33,876 nt of DNA from an uncultured Bacteroidales bacterium (GCA_903885595.1 CAISJJ010000411.1:1-33876); one strand, 5' to 3'; positions 7,486 to 14,923 are shown, numbered from the stretch's first letter. Numbers and translations: made by a program. The notes: generated by a model not told the origin, from the sequence alone.

Positions 7486-7722
7486 GTGGTCTTCCCGGCG
7501 AAAATCATTTTTTTAATTTATTATCCATAATTTCCTTTTTCTGCTTAACTTAGCAGTAATAATTCATGTTTTCTTCACTTCTGTTATGATTAACGAGGCT
7601 TAAGAAATCAGCTAAAAATGGAAACTCATACCGGCCTCCTTCTCAAGGGAATCAGACTGAGCCTGAAAATCCAGTTCACAAGATATATTTCGATAAGTTA
7701 ACGGTTGACTTTTTCCGAAACA
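7486..7722 (+). other. Intergenic stretch between AOR terminator and Rieske gene
   Basis: No convincing gene is seen. A 27-codon ATG frame (7618-7701, METHTGLLLKGIRL...) ends just before the Rieske start and could be a leader peptide or chance. TCGATAAG at 7690-7697 is the exact reverse complement of the right half of the AOR operator-like repeat, but no partner half-site occurs at the 10-base spacing. No TAnnTTTG element is visible. Confidence 0.4.
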
Positions 7723-8772
7723 ATGATATACAACCAATGGTACGTTATCCTCAGCTCACAGGAAGTTAAAAAAAACCAGGTTTTGGGAGTAAAACGCCTG
7801 GGTATGAACCTGGTTGTATGGCGCGACAGCAAGGGAAAACCAGGTGTGACCCGGGACAAATGCCCGCATCGTGGAATTAAACTCAGCCTGGGGAAAGTCA
7901 AGGATGATCACCTGCAATGCCCTTTCCATGGATTTGAATATAACCAGGACGGCGAATGCAAACTCATCCCTGCCAACGGGAGGGCCAATGCAATACCAGA
8001 ACACATCAGGGCCGGCAGATATCCCGTGAAAGAAGCCAATGGATTTCTTTATCTCTGGAATACACCCGATCCAGGAAAATTAGTTTTGAAAAATGAAAAA
8101 GGAATTACTGACAATAATTCCGGCACAGATGATCAAACTCAGTCCAAACAGGATCCCCCTTTGCCCTGGTTCGACGATCTGGATGATTCTTTATTCTCCT
8201 CCAACATGAAAGACCATTGGAAAGCACATTATTCAAGGGTCATTGAAAATCAGCTGGATGTCGTTCATGTCCCGTTTATCCACCGAACGACAATTGGTCG
8301 CGGTATAGGGCCGGTCGTGAACGGGCCCTATACTAAGATTTTCGAGAACGGTTTGAGTTATTGGCCATGGAACGAACAAGACAATGGTCAAACACCACTG
8401 CGCCCAGGCCAAATGCCGGAGCCATTGAACAAAGAAACTTTCCTGACCTTTCTATTCCCAAACCTTTGGCAAAATCATATCATGGAAAAGCTGCGGGTGG
8501 TGATTGCCTTTGTTCCAGTTGACGAAACCAATACCATACTGTACCTGCGCACTTATCAGAAAATGGTAACCAATCCATTGATCAGAAACCTTTTTCTTTG
8601 GCTAACCAGCCTTTATAACAGGATTATTTTGCACCAGGACCGTCGCGTTGTTGAAACCCATCAACCCCAGGAAACAAGGCTAAAGATGGAGGAGAACCTT
8701 ATTTCCGGTGATTTTCCGATTGTAAGCTACAGGAAAAAAAGAGATGAATTAAAGAACAAATTTGTAATGTAA
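7723..8772 (+). CDS. Rieske [2Fe-2S] non-heme iron oxygenase
   Basis: A 349-residue oxygenase alpha-subunit-like protein. The Rieske domain ligands are C47/H49 (DKCPHRG) and C66/H69 (QCPFHGF). The mononuclear iron site follows as N176-x2-D179-x2-H182-x4-H187 in ENQLDVVHVPFIH. The family activates O2 with electrons delivered by a reductase to hydroxylate, demethylate or desaturate a substrate. Single-subunit members of this length include vanillate demethylase-like and chlorophyll-pathway enzymes. No reductase or ferredoxin gene is adjacent. A TTG at 7705 would add six residues, but the ATG at 7723 gives the normal N-terminus MIYNQWYVI. An O2-requiring enzyme beside AOR and in a genome with NifJ is unexpected. 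Substrate is unknown. Confidence 0.88.
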   Translation: MIYNQWYVILSSQEVKKNQVLGVKRLGMNLVVWRDSKGKPGVTRDKCPHRGIKLSLGKVKDDHLQCPFHGFEYNQDGECKLIPANGRANAIPEHIRAGRYPVKEANGFLYLWNTPDPGKLVLKNEKGITDNNSGTDDQTQSKQDPPLPWFDDLDDSLFSSNMKDHWKAHYSRVIENQLDVVHVPFIHRTTIGRGIGPVVNGPYTKIFENGLSYWPWNEQDNGQTPLRPGQMPEPLNKETFLTFLFPNLWQNHIMEKLRVVIAFVPVDETNTILYLRTYQKMVTNPLIRNLFLWLTSLYNRIILHQDRRVVETHQPQETRLKMEENLISGDFPIVSYRKKRDELKNKFVM

Positions 8773-8791
8773 TTTTTTGTTAATTTTAATT

Positions 8792-8799
8792 TAATTTTG
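8792..8799 (+). promoter_or_regulatory. -7 promoter element for the outer-membrane protein gene (TAATTTTG)
   Basis: TAATTTTG matches TAnnTTTG and lies 27 bases before the ATG at 8827. No -33 at a normal distance is seen. Confidence 0.4.
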
Positions 8800-8826
8800 G
8801 TATAAACCATTTAAAAACAAAAAATC

Positions 8827-9642
8827 ATGAAAACAATCAGAATCCTTTTAATCGGCGTTTTGCTTCTTGGCATGAACGCTTATGGGCAAAAGATTTACAT
8901 TCGTGGAGGTCTTGGTGTCGCGGTCAGTACGGCGGCGTATTATACCGGAGATTATAACCATTCAGGGAGCAACGATATTATCACGGCAAAAAAGCAGGGA
9001 ATCGGGACCGGGCTACCTTTCGTTCTTGCTGTCGGGTACAAATTGAATAAACATTTCGGCTTTGAACTCGGGATCGATTATTTTTATGGGTTTAAGATGA
9101 AGACAAAAAGTACCAGCGATTACTACACCTATGAAACAAAGTATAGTGGCCAGATGTTGAGCATTGTCCCGGCTTTTGTTATTTCTCTTCCACTCGATAA
9201 AATCTTACCATATGCCCGCCTTGGACTTAAACTGGGTGTGTTAAATAGTTTGGTCATGTCAGACCACAATGTAAACAGCTATCCTCAAAAGGCAACAACT
9301 TCAATTACTATTGACTCCAAGAGCAAACTCTATGGCGGAATTGCCTTCGGTGTTCAGTCCGCTGTTGGAGCTGATTTTGTGCTGAGTGACCTGATCTCTC
9401 TTTTTGCTGAAATTCAGGTGGATGGCATCAGTTATTCACCTTCGCATGGCAAGTTTACCGAGTATACTGAAAATGGCGTCGATAAACTCAGTTCCATGAC
9501 GGAAAAGGAAAAGCGGTGGGACTATCTTAAAGAGGTTGACGGTAACAAGACCATCCCGGATAGTGAACCAGACGAAAATGTAAAACAAAACTACCCGTTT
9601 GGGAATGTTGGACTCGTGATCGGGGTGAAGGTGAATCTGTAA
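8827..9642 (+). CDS. Outer-membrane beta-barrel protein
   Basis: A 271-residue exported protein. The N-terminus (MKTIRILLIGVLLLGMNAYGQ) is a signal peptide with likely cleavage after YG or GQ, followed by alternating aromatic/hydrophobic strands such as YIRGGLGVAVS, GFELGIDYFYGF, LPYARLGLKLGVL and YGGIAFGVQSAVGADFVL, and a C-terminal strand GNVGLVIGVKVNL. This is the pattern of small Bacteroidota porin-like barrels of the outer-membrane beta-barrel domain family. The acidic, lysine-rich segment near residues 215-255 is probably an extracellular loop or insertion before the last strand. It has its own -7 element and is convergent with pruA. The specific function is unknown. Confidence 0.8.
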   Translation: MKTIRILLIGVLLLGMNAYGQKIYIRGGLGVAVSTAAYYTGDYNHSGSNDIITAKKQGIGTGLPFVLAVGYKLNKHFGFELGIDYFYGFKMKTKSTSDYYTYETKYSGQMLSIVPAFVISLPLDKILPYARLGLKLGVLNSLVMSDHNVNSYPQKATTSITIDSKSKLYGGIAFGVQSAVGADFVLSDLISLFAEIQVDGISYSPSHGKFTEYTENGVDKLSSMTEKEKRWDYLKEVDGNKTIPDSEPDENVKQNYPFGNVGLVIGVKVNL

Positions 9643-9646
9643 GAAC

Positions 9647-9679
9647 GTGACGCGTGACGCGTGATGCGTGATGCGTGAC
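9647..9679 (+). repeat. Heptamer tandem repeat (GTGACGC x2, GTGATGC x2, GTGAC)
   Basis: 4.7 units of period 7 begin four bases after the barrel-gene stop. GCGTGATGCGT (9666-9676) is inverted with one mismatch as ACGCATCATGC at 9701-9711, so the array can form one arm of a hairpin in the gap between the convergent genes. Confidence 0.85.
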
Positions 9680-9710
9680 AAAACTACACAGCTTGATATA
9701 ACGCATCATG

Positions 9711-9738
9711 CGTAATTCGTCAATCGTAATTCGTAATT
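9711..9738 (+). repeat. Heptamer tandem repeat (CGTAATT, CGTCAAT, CGTAATT x2)
   Basis: Four period-7 units end one base before the pruA stop codon. The unit CGTAATT recurs at 5089 and 27385. With the array at 9647, heptamers make up most of the 97-base convergent gap. Confidence 0.8.
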
Positions 9739-9739
9739 C

Positions 9740-11380
9740 TCAATGACATTTATCCACTTTCATATACGGATAGGTAAACTCTGTGGGTGGGATTAGTGTC
9801 TCTTTTATGGTACGTGGATTTGTCCACCGGAGAAGATTCAAATGACTTCCTGATTTATCGTTTGTCCCCGACCCGCGGGCGCCGCCGAATGGCTGTTGAC
9901 CGACCACGGCACCAGAAGGTTTATCATTGAAGTAGAAATTTCCTGCGGCATACCGCAAAATCCGGCAGGCCTTGTTAATGGCTTCCCGGTCTTTTGAAAA
10001 CACTGATCCTGTAAGTCCGTAGGGTGAGGTTTGATCACAGATCTGAAGGGTCTCTTCAAAATCCTTATCCTTATATACGTATATCGTCATCACCGGGCCA
10101 AAAATCTCCTCTTCCATGGTTTTAAAGTGGGGATTGGTTGTCAGGATTACAGTTGGCTGTACGAAATATCCAATGGTTTTATCGCCGGTTCCTCCAAAGA
10201 TCACCTCGGCATCTTTTGATTTCCTGGCAAAATCAATATAACCCATGATATTGTCGAAGGAAGCCTCGTCAATGACTGCATTCATAAAATGGCTGAATTC
10301 GCGGACATCTCCAACTGTGATCTTATCAATCATTTCTCCAATACGGGATTTTACGTCCGGCCACATCGACTCGGGCACATAGGCGCGTGAAGCAGCCGAA
10401 CATTTCTGGCCCTGGTATTCGAAGGCACCCCGTACGATTGCGACTGACACCTCCTGCGGATCCGACGACGGATGAACAAAGATAAAGTCCTTACCACCCG
10501 TTTCACCAACGATGCGGGGATAGGAACGGTAACCAGCCATATTTTGGGCAGCCATCTGCCAGAGACTATTAAAAGTGTTGTTGGATCCGGTGAAATGAAT
10601 CCCTGTCATATCCCGGTGATTGAGTGCTGTTTTACCGATCAGGCTGCCTGGTCCTGGTATAAAGTTGATGACTCCATCGGGGAGTCCGGCCTCCTGGAAT
10701 ATCTTCATCAGGAAATAATTCGATAACAGTGATGTGGTGGCCGGTTTCCAGACGACAGTATTTCCCATCAGTGCCGGGGCCATATTAAGGTTTGAAGCAA
10801 TAGCAGTAAAGTTGAATGGACTCACGGTGAAAACGAATCCTTCGAGCGGCCGGTATTCGATCCGGTTGATTATTCCTGGCTGCGAATGGGGCTGCTCTTT
10901 ATAGATCTCTGTAATGAAATAGGCGTTGAAATTAAGAAAGTCGATGGTCTCACAAGCCGCATCGATTTCAGCCTGGTAAACATTTTTTCCCTGTCCAAGC
11001 ATGGTTGCGCCGTTGACAAGGTAACGGTACTTTTTGGCGATCAGTTCTGCTGCTTTCAGGGTGATGGACACACGGTCGACCCATGGGAAGGACTCCCATT
11101 CCTTATGCGCCTTCAGCGCAGCGTCGATGGCCATTTTAACTTCTGCTTCGCCAGCCATATGATAATTGGCCAGAACATGCTGGTGCTCATGCGGCATTAC
11201 CACCTTCCCGGTCCGGCCAGTGCGGATTTCCCTGCCACCAATGATCAGCGGAATATCCTGAACTTCAGAACTCAACCTGTCAAGTTCGGCATTTAAAGAC
11301 TTACGTTCCTTGCATCCGGGAGCATAACTCAGGGTATGTTCATTCTGTGGACGCTCAAGATTAAAAATTGCATTATTCAT
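9740..11380 (-). CDS. pruA: L-glutamate gamma-semialdehyde dehydrogenase (P5C dehydrogenase)
   Basis: A 546-residue cytoplasmic aldehyde dehydrogenase that oxidises glutamate-gamma-semialdehyde (from proline or ornithine) to glutamate with NAD. Motifs: SPFNFTA with N190, VWKPA with K212 for the cofactor, the general-base E293 in VGETGGKDF, and the nucleophile C327 in GQKCSAASRA. Length and the conserved N-terminal NEHTLSYAPGCKER belong to the single-domain P5CDH type; no proline dehydrogenase domain is fused and none is adjacent. The gene is divergent from the modE-moe-moa operon across a 400-base gap that holds a ModE-like inverted repeat. Confidence 0.95.
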   Translation of the reverse strand: MNNAIFNLERPQNEHTLSYAPGCKERKSLNAELDRLSSEVQDIPLIIGGREIRTGRTGKVVMPHEHQHVLANYHMAGEAEVKMAIDAALKAHKEWESFPWVDRVSITLKAAELIAKKYRYLVNGATMLGQGKNVYQAEIDAACETIDFLNFNAYFITEIYKEQPHSQPGIINRIEYRPLEGFVFTVSPFNFTAIASNLNMAPALMGNTVVWKPATTSLLSNYFLMKIFQEAGLPDGVINFIPGPGSLIGKTALNHRDMTGIHFTGSNNTFNSLWQMAAQNMAGYRSYPRIVGETGGKDFIFVHPSSDPQEVSVAIVRGAFEYQGQKCSAASRAYVPESMWPDVKSRIGEMIDKITVGDVREFSHFMNAVIDEASFDNIMGYIDFARKSKDAEVIFGGTGDKTIGYFVQPTVILTTNPHFKTMEEEIFGPVMTIYVYKDKDFEETLQICDQTSPYGLTGSVFSKDREAINKACRILRYAAGNFYFNDKPSGAVVGQQPFGGARGSGTNDKSGSHLNLLRWTNPRTIKETLIPPTEFTYPYMKVDKCH

Positions 11381-11506
11381 CGTTCACTTTATATTTTAAA
11401 AATTATGTTTCCTGATTCCTGTAGTCAACCATCGGTGATTCTGCTCAACATGCACAGTTTACCCTGTGATGGTTCATGTCGGTTTTTATATCTGAAAAAC
11501 CTGTTG

Positions 11507-11514
11507 CAAAAGTA
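11507..11514 (-). promoter_or_regulatory. -7 element for pruA (minus strand)
   Basis: Plus-strand CAAAAGTA is TACTTTTG on the minus strand, matching TAnnTTTG. The ModE-like repeat at 11524-11549 lies immediately upstream in the pruA direction and covers the -33 region. Confidence 0.4.
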
Positions 11515-11523
11515 GATGTTTTT

Positions 11524-11549
11524 TCGATATGTTTATTTTTGCATATCGA
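11524..11549. promoter_or_regulatory. Candidate ModE-type operator, perfect arms (TCGATATG-N10-CATATCGA)
   Basis: Perfect 8-base inverted arms with a 10-base spacer, followed by another overlapping CGATATG (11547-11553). The spacing and left arm are identical to the element upstream of AOR at 5122-5147. The span and TCGnTAT/ATAnCGA cores fit the E. coli ModE operator as I recall it. A -7-like TATTTTTG lies inside the spacer, which would suit autorepression of the modE-like operon, and the site also covers the pruA -33 region. Confidence 0.62.
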
Positions 11550-11731
11550 TATGGACCTGACATCTGCAAAAATACGATATTATTTGGAATTATTCTAAAT
11601 AAATTATTTCTCCTCAGGTTCTTGTTTCCTGTTTTTATGAATAATCAGAAAAATGAGTTGAATACAAGTTTAGTAAATTACATCTATATAAAAGTAATTA
11701 CCGTAACCTTATGTGAAAACAATTGGACCGG

Positions 11732-11765
11732 GTTATTCTTCCGATCGCCAAAATTCCTAATTTTG
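11732..11765 (+). promoter_or_regulatory. Promoter for the modE-moeA-moaA operon
   Basis: ATTG (11732-11735, three of four -33 matches), 22 bases, then TAATTTTG (11758-11765). The predicted start is about 10 bases before the ATG at 11782, giving a very short leader. Confidence 0.45.
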
Positions 11766-11781
11766 AAAAAATATCTTTTTG

Positions 11782-12159
11782 ATGGAAACAAAATTCGGCG
11801 AAAGGTTAAAAGATATCCGTCTCCATTATAAAATATGGTTGTCGGACGACAAGGAAACCGGGATCATGGGTGATGGCAAATGGCAGATGCTCAAACTGAT
11901 CGATGAAAAAGGTTCAATGAAGGCAGCTTGTGATGAATTGGGCTATACCTACCGTCGAACATGGGGGAATTTGAAAAAAATCGAAAAATTCTTTGGATTC
12001 CCGCTCCTGGAAAAACAACGTGGTGGCATTGATGGCGGTCATACAACACTGACAGAAGAAGGAAAACGCCTGGTCAAGGCGTTTGATACATTCCATGATA
12101 CTGTTGACAGCCGCATCCAGCAAGGATTTGACAGGTTTATCCAGGAACTAAATCAATAA
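11782..12159 (+). CDS. ModE-like winged-helix regulator without molybdate-binding domain
   Basis: A 125-residue protein equal to the N-terminal DNA-binding part of ModE. The pattern GDGKWQMLKLIDEKGSMKAA, then YTYRRTWGNLKKIEKFFGFPLLEKQRGG and TTLTEEGKRLV, is the LysR-like winged helix of ModE, with the conserved RRTW recognition-helix stretch. E. coli ModE is about twice as long and ends in two Mop/TOBE domains that bind molybdate; none is present here, so the ligand or partner is unclear. The start is the ATG at 11782; a TTG directly before it is less likely. It leads an operon with moeA (five-base gap) and moaA. Two ModE-type inverted repeats in the window are its likely targets. Confidence 0.82.
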   Translation: METKFGERLKDIRLHYKIWLSDDKETGIMGDGKWQMLKLIDEKGSMKAACDELGYTYRRTWGNLKKIEKFFGFPLLEKQRGGIDGGHTTLTEEGKRLVKAFDTFHDTVDSRIQQGFDRFIQELNQ

Positions 12160-12164
12160 ACCGG

Positions 12165-13364
12165 ATGGTCTTATTTGAAGATGCTCTGAATACAGTACTT
12201 TCCAATGCAATACAGCTTGGGAAAGAAAGAGTCGGCCTGTCTGAATCTTTGGGACGGATTCTTGCCGAAGATCTTTTTTCAGATATGGATATGCCTCCAT
12301 TTGATAAATCGGCTGTTGATGGTTATGCATGCAAGATTGCAGATTTACCCGACACGATGATTGGCGCACAAAAACCTGTGACCTTAGAGGTCGTTGAAAC
12401 CATTCCCGCCGGAATCATTCCGCAAAAAAACCTAATGCCAGGCCAATGTTCAAAAATAATGACCGGGGCTATGGTTCCCATGGGAGCTGATTGCGTGGTT
12501 ATGGTTGAAGATACGGAACAGGTCGGCGAAAACCTTATAAGTATTACAAGGGGAAATGCAGCAAAGAATATTTGTATCAAAGGAGAAGATATGATGGCGG
12601 GCGACCTCGTGCTGCAGAAAGGTATTCAGATTACCCCGGCTCATATTGCTGTTCTGGCCGGTATTGGCGCTGTAAACCCATTGGTTTCAAAATTGCCCGG
12701 TGTGGGAATTATTTCAACCGGCGATGAGCTTGTTGAACCCTGGCTCAAACCTGGCAAGGCCCAAATCAGGAATTCAAATGCATGGCAACTGGAAGCCCAG
12801 GTGAGGTCAATACCTGCAAAACCGGCATATCACGGGATTGCTGCCGATGATGGCCCTCAGCTGCGCAGTGCCATTGAGCTTGCAATGAAGAACAACGATG
12901 TGGTTCTTCTAACCGGTGGGGTATCTATGGGGGATTACGATTTTGTTCCTGCAATCATGGAGGAAGCCGGTATTGAGATCCTGTTTAAAAGTATCGCAAT
13001 CCAGCCTGGCAAACCAACGGTTTTTGGCCGCCGCGGCAATACATTCCTGTTTGGATTGCCCGGAAATCCTGTTTCATCTTTCGTTTTATTTGAAATGATG
13101 GTGAAACCCTTTCTGCGTTTAATGATGGGTTATTCAATGGCACCCCTGGTACTAACACTTCGCATGGGAATTGATTTTTCAAGGCGGAAATCAACACGGA
13201 AATCGATGATCCCGGTTGTAATCCGCGATGGAGCGGCTTATCCCATAGAATATCACGGATCTGCCCACATCAATGCATATGCGGTTGCGAACGGAATCCT
13301 GGTTATGGAGATTGGAACAACCACGATCCAAAAAGGAGAACAAGTACATGTACGACCGCTTTAA
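12165..13364 (+). CDS. moeA: Molybdopterin molybdenumtransferase MoeA
   Basis: A 399-residue cytoplasmic enzyme that inserts molybdate or tungstate into adenylylated pyranopterin. PFDKSAVDGYA (45-55), MTGAMVPMGADCVVMVED (99-116), STGDELV (184-190), TGGVSMGDYDFV (250-261) and GLPGNPVSS (297-305) are the family signatures in the right order, and the length is normal for all four domains. It begins five bases after the modE-like stop and overlaps the moaA start by 17 bases. Whether it is tuned for tungsten, as suggested by AOR in the window, cannot be told from sequence. Confidence 0.95.
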   Translation: MVLFEDALNTVLSNAIQLGKERVGLSESLGRILAEDLFSDMDMPPFDKSAVDGYACKIADLPDTMIGAQKPVTLEVVETIPAGIIPQKNLMPGQCSKIMTGAMVPMGADCVVMVEDTEQVGENLISITRGNAAKNICIKGEDMMAGDLVLQKGIQITPAHIAVLAGIGAVNPLVSKLPGVGIISTGDELVEPWLKPGKAQIRNSNAWQLEAQVRSIPAKPAYHGIAADDGPQLRSAIELAMKNNDVVLLTGGVSMGDYDFVPAIMEEAGIEILFKSIAIQPGKPTVFGRRGNTFLFGLPGNPVSSFVLFEMMVKPFLRLMMGYSMAPLVLTLRMGIDFSRRKSTRKSMIPVVIRDGAAYPIEYHGSAHINAYAVANGILVMEIGTTTIQKGEQVHVRPL

Positions 13365-14148
13365 CCGAAACATCAATTACCTGCGCGTATCAGTTACCGA
13401 CCGGTGTAACCTTCGCTGCACCTATTGTATGCCTGCTGAAGGGGTGAAACTGCTTGAACATAAAGATATACTTAGTCTTGAAGAAATTGTGGAGGTGGTC
13501 AGGGAGGCGGTTTCAATGGGCATTTCCAAGGTACGAATTACTGGTGGCGAGCCCCTGGTGCGTAAAGGAATTGTCTCTTTGGTTGAAAACATAGCTGGCA
13601 TTGCCGGCATCAAGGATTTCGGCCTGACTACCAACGGGGTTCTCCTTTCGGCATTTGCCCCCCAACTGGCCAAGGCAGGGCTTCACAGGATCAACATCAG
13701 CCTCGACACACTTGATCCTGAAAAATACCGGGCCATTACACGTGGCGGCGAAATACAGAAGGTCCTTGAAGGTATTGATGCGGCGAAAAAGGTTGGTCTG
13801 ACCCCTGTAAAAATAAACTGTGTGGTCCGTAATTCATCTGATGAACCCGATGCAAAAGCCGTAAGGGAGTTTTGCCTTAAACACGGACTTGAAGCCCGCT
13901 TTATTCATGAAATGAGCCTGGCCGGCGGGCGCTTCACCATCGTTGAAAACGGCCATGGAGGTGATTGCCTGAATTGCAACAGGCTCAGGCTTACCGCCAG
14001 CGGGATGATCAGACCCTGCCTGTTCAGCGATATCCGGTTCAGCACCCGTGAACTGGGCATCAGGGAAGCCCTTGAGCGTGCTATCAGTTTAAAACCAGCC
14101 AAAGGAAGTGTGAATGTCACCGGGGAGTTTCATAATATCGGGGGTTGA
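13348..14148 (+). CDS. moaA: GTP 3',8-cyclase MoaA, compact form (266 aa)
   Basis: A radical SAM enzyme for the first step of molybdopterin synthesis (GTP to 3',8-cyclo-GTP). The SAM cluster is C20-x3-C24-x2-C27 (DRCNLRCTYC), with TGGEPL at 65-70. The substrate-side cluster is C207-x2-C210-x13-C224, including CNRLRLT, and the essential C-terminal Gly-Gly is present. It is about 60 residues shorter than E. coli MoaA (329): only about 20 residues separate RFIHEM (184-189) from C207, where E. coli has about 65, and the tail after C224 is shorter too. All visible catalytic residues remain. The ATG at 13348 follows an AGGAG nine bases upstream inside moeA, unusual for Bacteroidota, so I prefer it to the upstream in-frame ATG at 13273. 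Confidence 0.9.
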   Translation: MYDRFNRNINYLRVSVTDRCNLRCTYCMPAEGVKLLEHKDILSLEEIVEVVREAVSMGISKVRITGGEPLVRKGIVSLVENIAGIAGIKDFGLTTNGVLLSAFAPQLAKAGLHRINISLDTLDPEKYRAITRGGEIQKVLEGIDAAKKVGLTPVKINCVVRNSSDEPDAKAVREFCLKHGLEARFIHEMSLAGGRFTIVENGHGGDCLNCNRLRLTASGMIRPCLFSDIRFSTRELGIREALERAISLKPAKGSVNVTGEFHNIGG

Positions 14149-14446
14149 CAGGGAGTCGGAGGACAAGCGGACAAGAGGAAAGGCGGGCAGGGGTAGAAAT
14201 GAACATGGGAAGAGGCGGACAGTTGAGCAGCCGGATAAGCTGAGCGGACAGCAGGTTTGCAAATGAACCGGCCGACGTGTGAACAGGTGAAATAGTACAC
14301 AGAAATCAAGGAGCAGAAGAGTTCCCATAACATCGAAAAACAAAGAGATATTTGATAATTTGTAAAAATATTGAACGCTATATGGATCTGATTTGAATTT
14401 TAATTTATGGTTTTGAGTTTTGATCATTAATCTTTGAATTTTCCTT
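14149..14446. other. Intergenic gap with purine-rich degenerate repeats before moaC
   Basis: The first 130 bases are unusually GC- and purine-rich, with degenerate 8-base units (GAGTCGGA, GGACAAGC, GGACAAGA, GGAAAGGC, GGGCAGGG at 14153-14192) and three copies of GCGGACA (14167, 14215, 14244). The last 60 bases (14393-14440) form a degenerate 7-base T-rich array (TTGAATT, TTAATTT, ATGGTTT, TGAGTTT, TGATCAT). The minus-strand frames here are low-complexity and unconvincing. Confidence 0.5.
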
Positions 14447-14920
14447 ATGTCTGAACATAAAAAACACTCATTAACGCATGTGGATGAAAAGGGCAAGGTC
14501 AACATGGTTGACGTTGGCGGAAAGCCTGTCCAATACCGCACAGCGGTCGCATCAGGTCATATAACAGTTGGGGAAGAAACCCTTGAGCTGATCCGGGAAA
14601 ACAAAATGAAGAAAGGTGATGTACTCACCATTGCCGAAATTGCCGGAATCCAGGGTGGCAAGCGAACCAGCGATTTGATTCCGCTTTGTCACCCGCTTCA
14701 GATCACAAAACTTGAAGTTAAAGCCTCACTGGATCAAACCGGGGTTAAAGTTCAGAGTCTCGCCAAATGCCTCGGGCAGACCGGAATTGAGATGGAAGCC
14801 CTTACGGCAGTATCTGTTGCCCTGCTAACGATATACGATATGTGCAAGGCTGTTGACAAGTCAATGGTAATCGGGGAGATCAGCCTGCAGGAAAAAACAA
14901 AAACAGATCTACCCGGGTAA
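14447..14920 (+). CDS. moaC: Cyclic pyranopterin monophosphate synthase MoaC
   Basis: A 157-residue enzyme that converts MoaA's 3',8-cyclo-GTP into cyclic pyranopterin monophosphate. NMVDVGGKPVQYRTAVA (19-35), DLIPLCHPLQIT (76-87), TGIEMEALTAVSVA (112-125) and DMCKAVDKSMVI (131-142) are the family signatures, including the catalytic lysine region near the C-terminus. Length is standard. It lies 298 bases after moaA, separated by repetitive DNA, so it may be transcribed with moaA or from its own unseen promoter. A heptamer array starts four bases after its stop. Confidence 0.95.
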   Translation: MSEHKKHSLTHVDEKGKVNMVDVGGKPVQYRTAVASGHITVGEETLELIRENKMKKGDVLTIAEIAGIQGGKRTSDLIPLCHPLQITKLEVKASLDQTGVKVQSLAKCLGQTGIEMEALTAVSVALLTIYDMCKAVDKSMVIGEISLQEKTKTDLPG

Positions 14921-14923
14921 ATT

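Larger units (their letters stand above)
11381..11781. other. 400-base divergent regulatory region between pruA and modE-like gene
   Basis: AT-rich, with no credible gene (the plus-strand frame from 11529 overlaps modE and looks random). It contains a pruA -7 element, the ModE-like inverted repeat, a plus-strand TATTTTTG inside that repeat's spacer (11534-11541), and a second plus-strand promoter at 11732-11765. No molybdenum-cofactor riboswitch fold could be recognised by eye. Confidence 0.5.

Noticed and set aside
7618..7701. 27-codon ORF before the Rieske gene
   Set aside because: Too short, no promoter element or overlap to support it; mentioned only as a possible leader.
7690..7718. Possible third ModE-type box upstream of the Rieske gene
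   Set aside because: Only the half-site TCGATAAG is good. The best second half (TTTTCCGA) is weak and three bases too far.
9647..9738. CRISPR-like array
   Set aside because: Units are contiguous 7-mers with no spacers, and no cas gene is present.
11550..11757. Molybdenum-cofactor riboswitch upstream of the moe/moa operon
   Set aside because: The AT-rich leader shows none of the conserved GC-rich stems of that riboswitch, and the better promoter lies downstream of it.
11529..11831. 100-residue plus-strand frame upstream of and overlapping modE
   Set aside because: Rich in F/I/L/N from AT-rich DNA, no domain pattern, overlaps the operon promoter and the start of the modE-like gene.
14374..14384. 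ACGCTATATGG upstream of moaC as a ModE half-site
   Set aside because: Resembles one half of the E. coli site, but there is no inverted partner at the right spacing.
14089..14541. 150-residue minus-strand frame over the moaA-moaC gap
   Set aside because: Low-complexity product (P/L/S/F runs) read from repeat DNA, overlapping both real genes.
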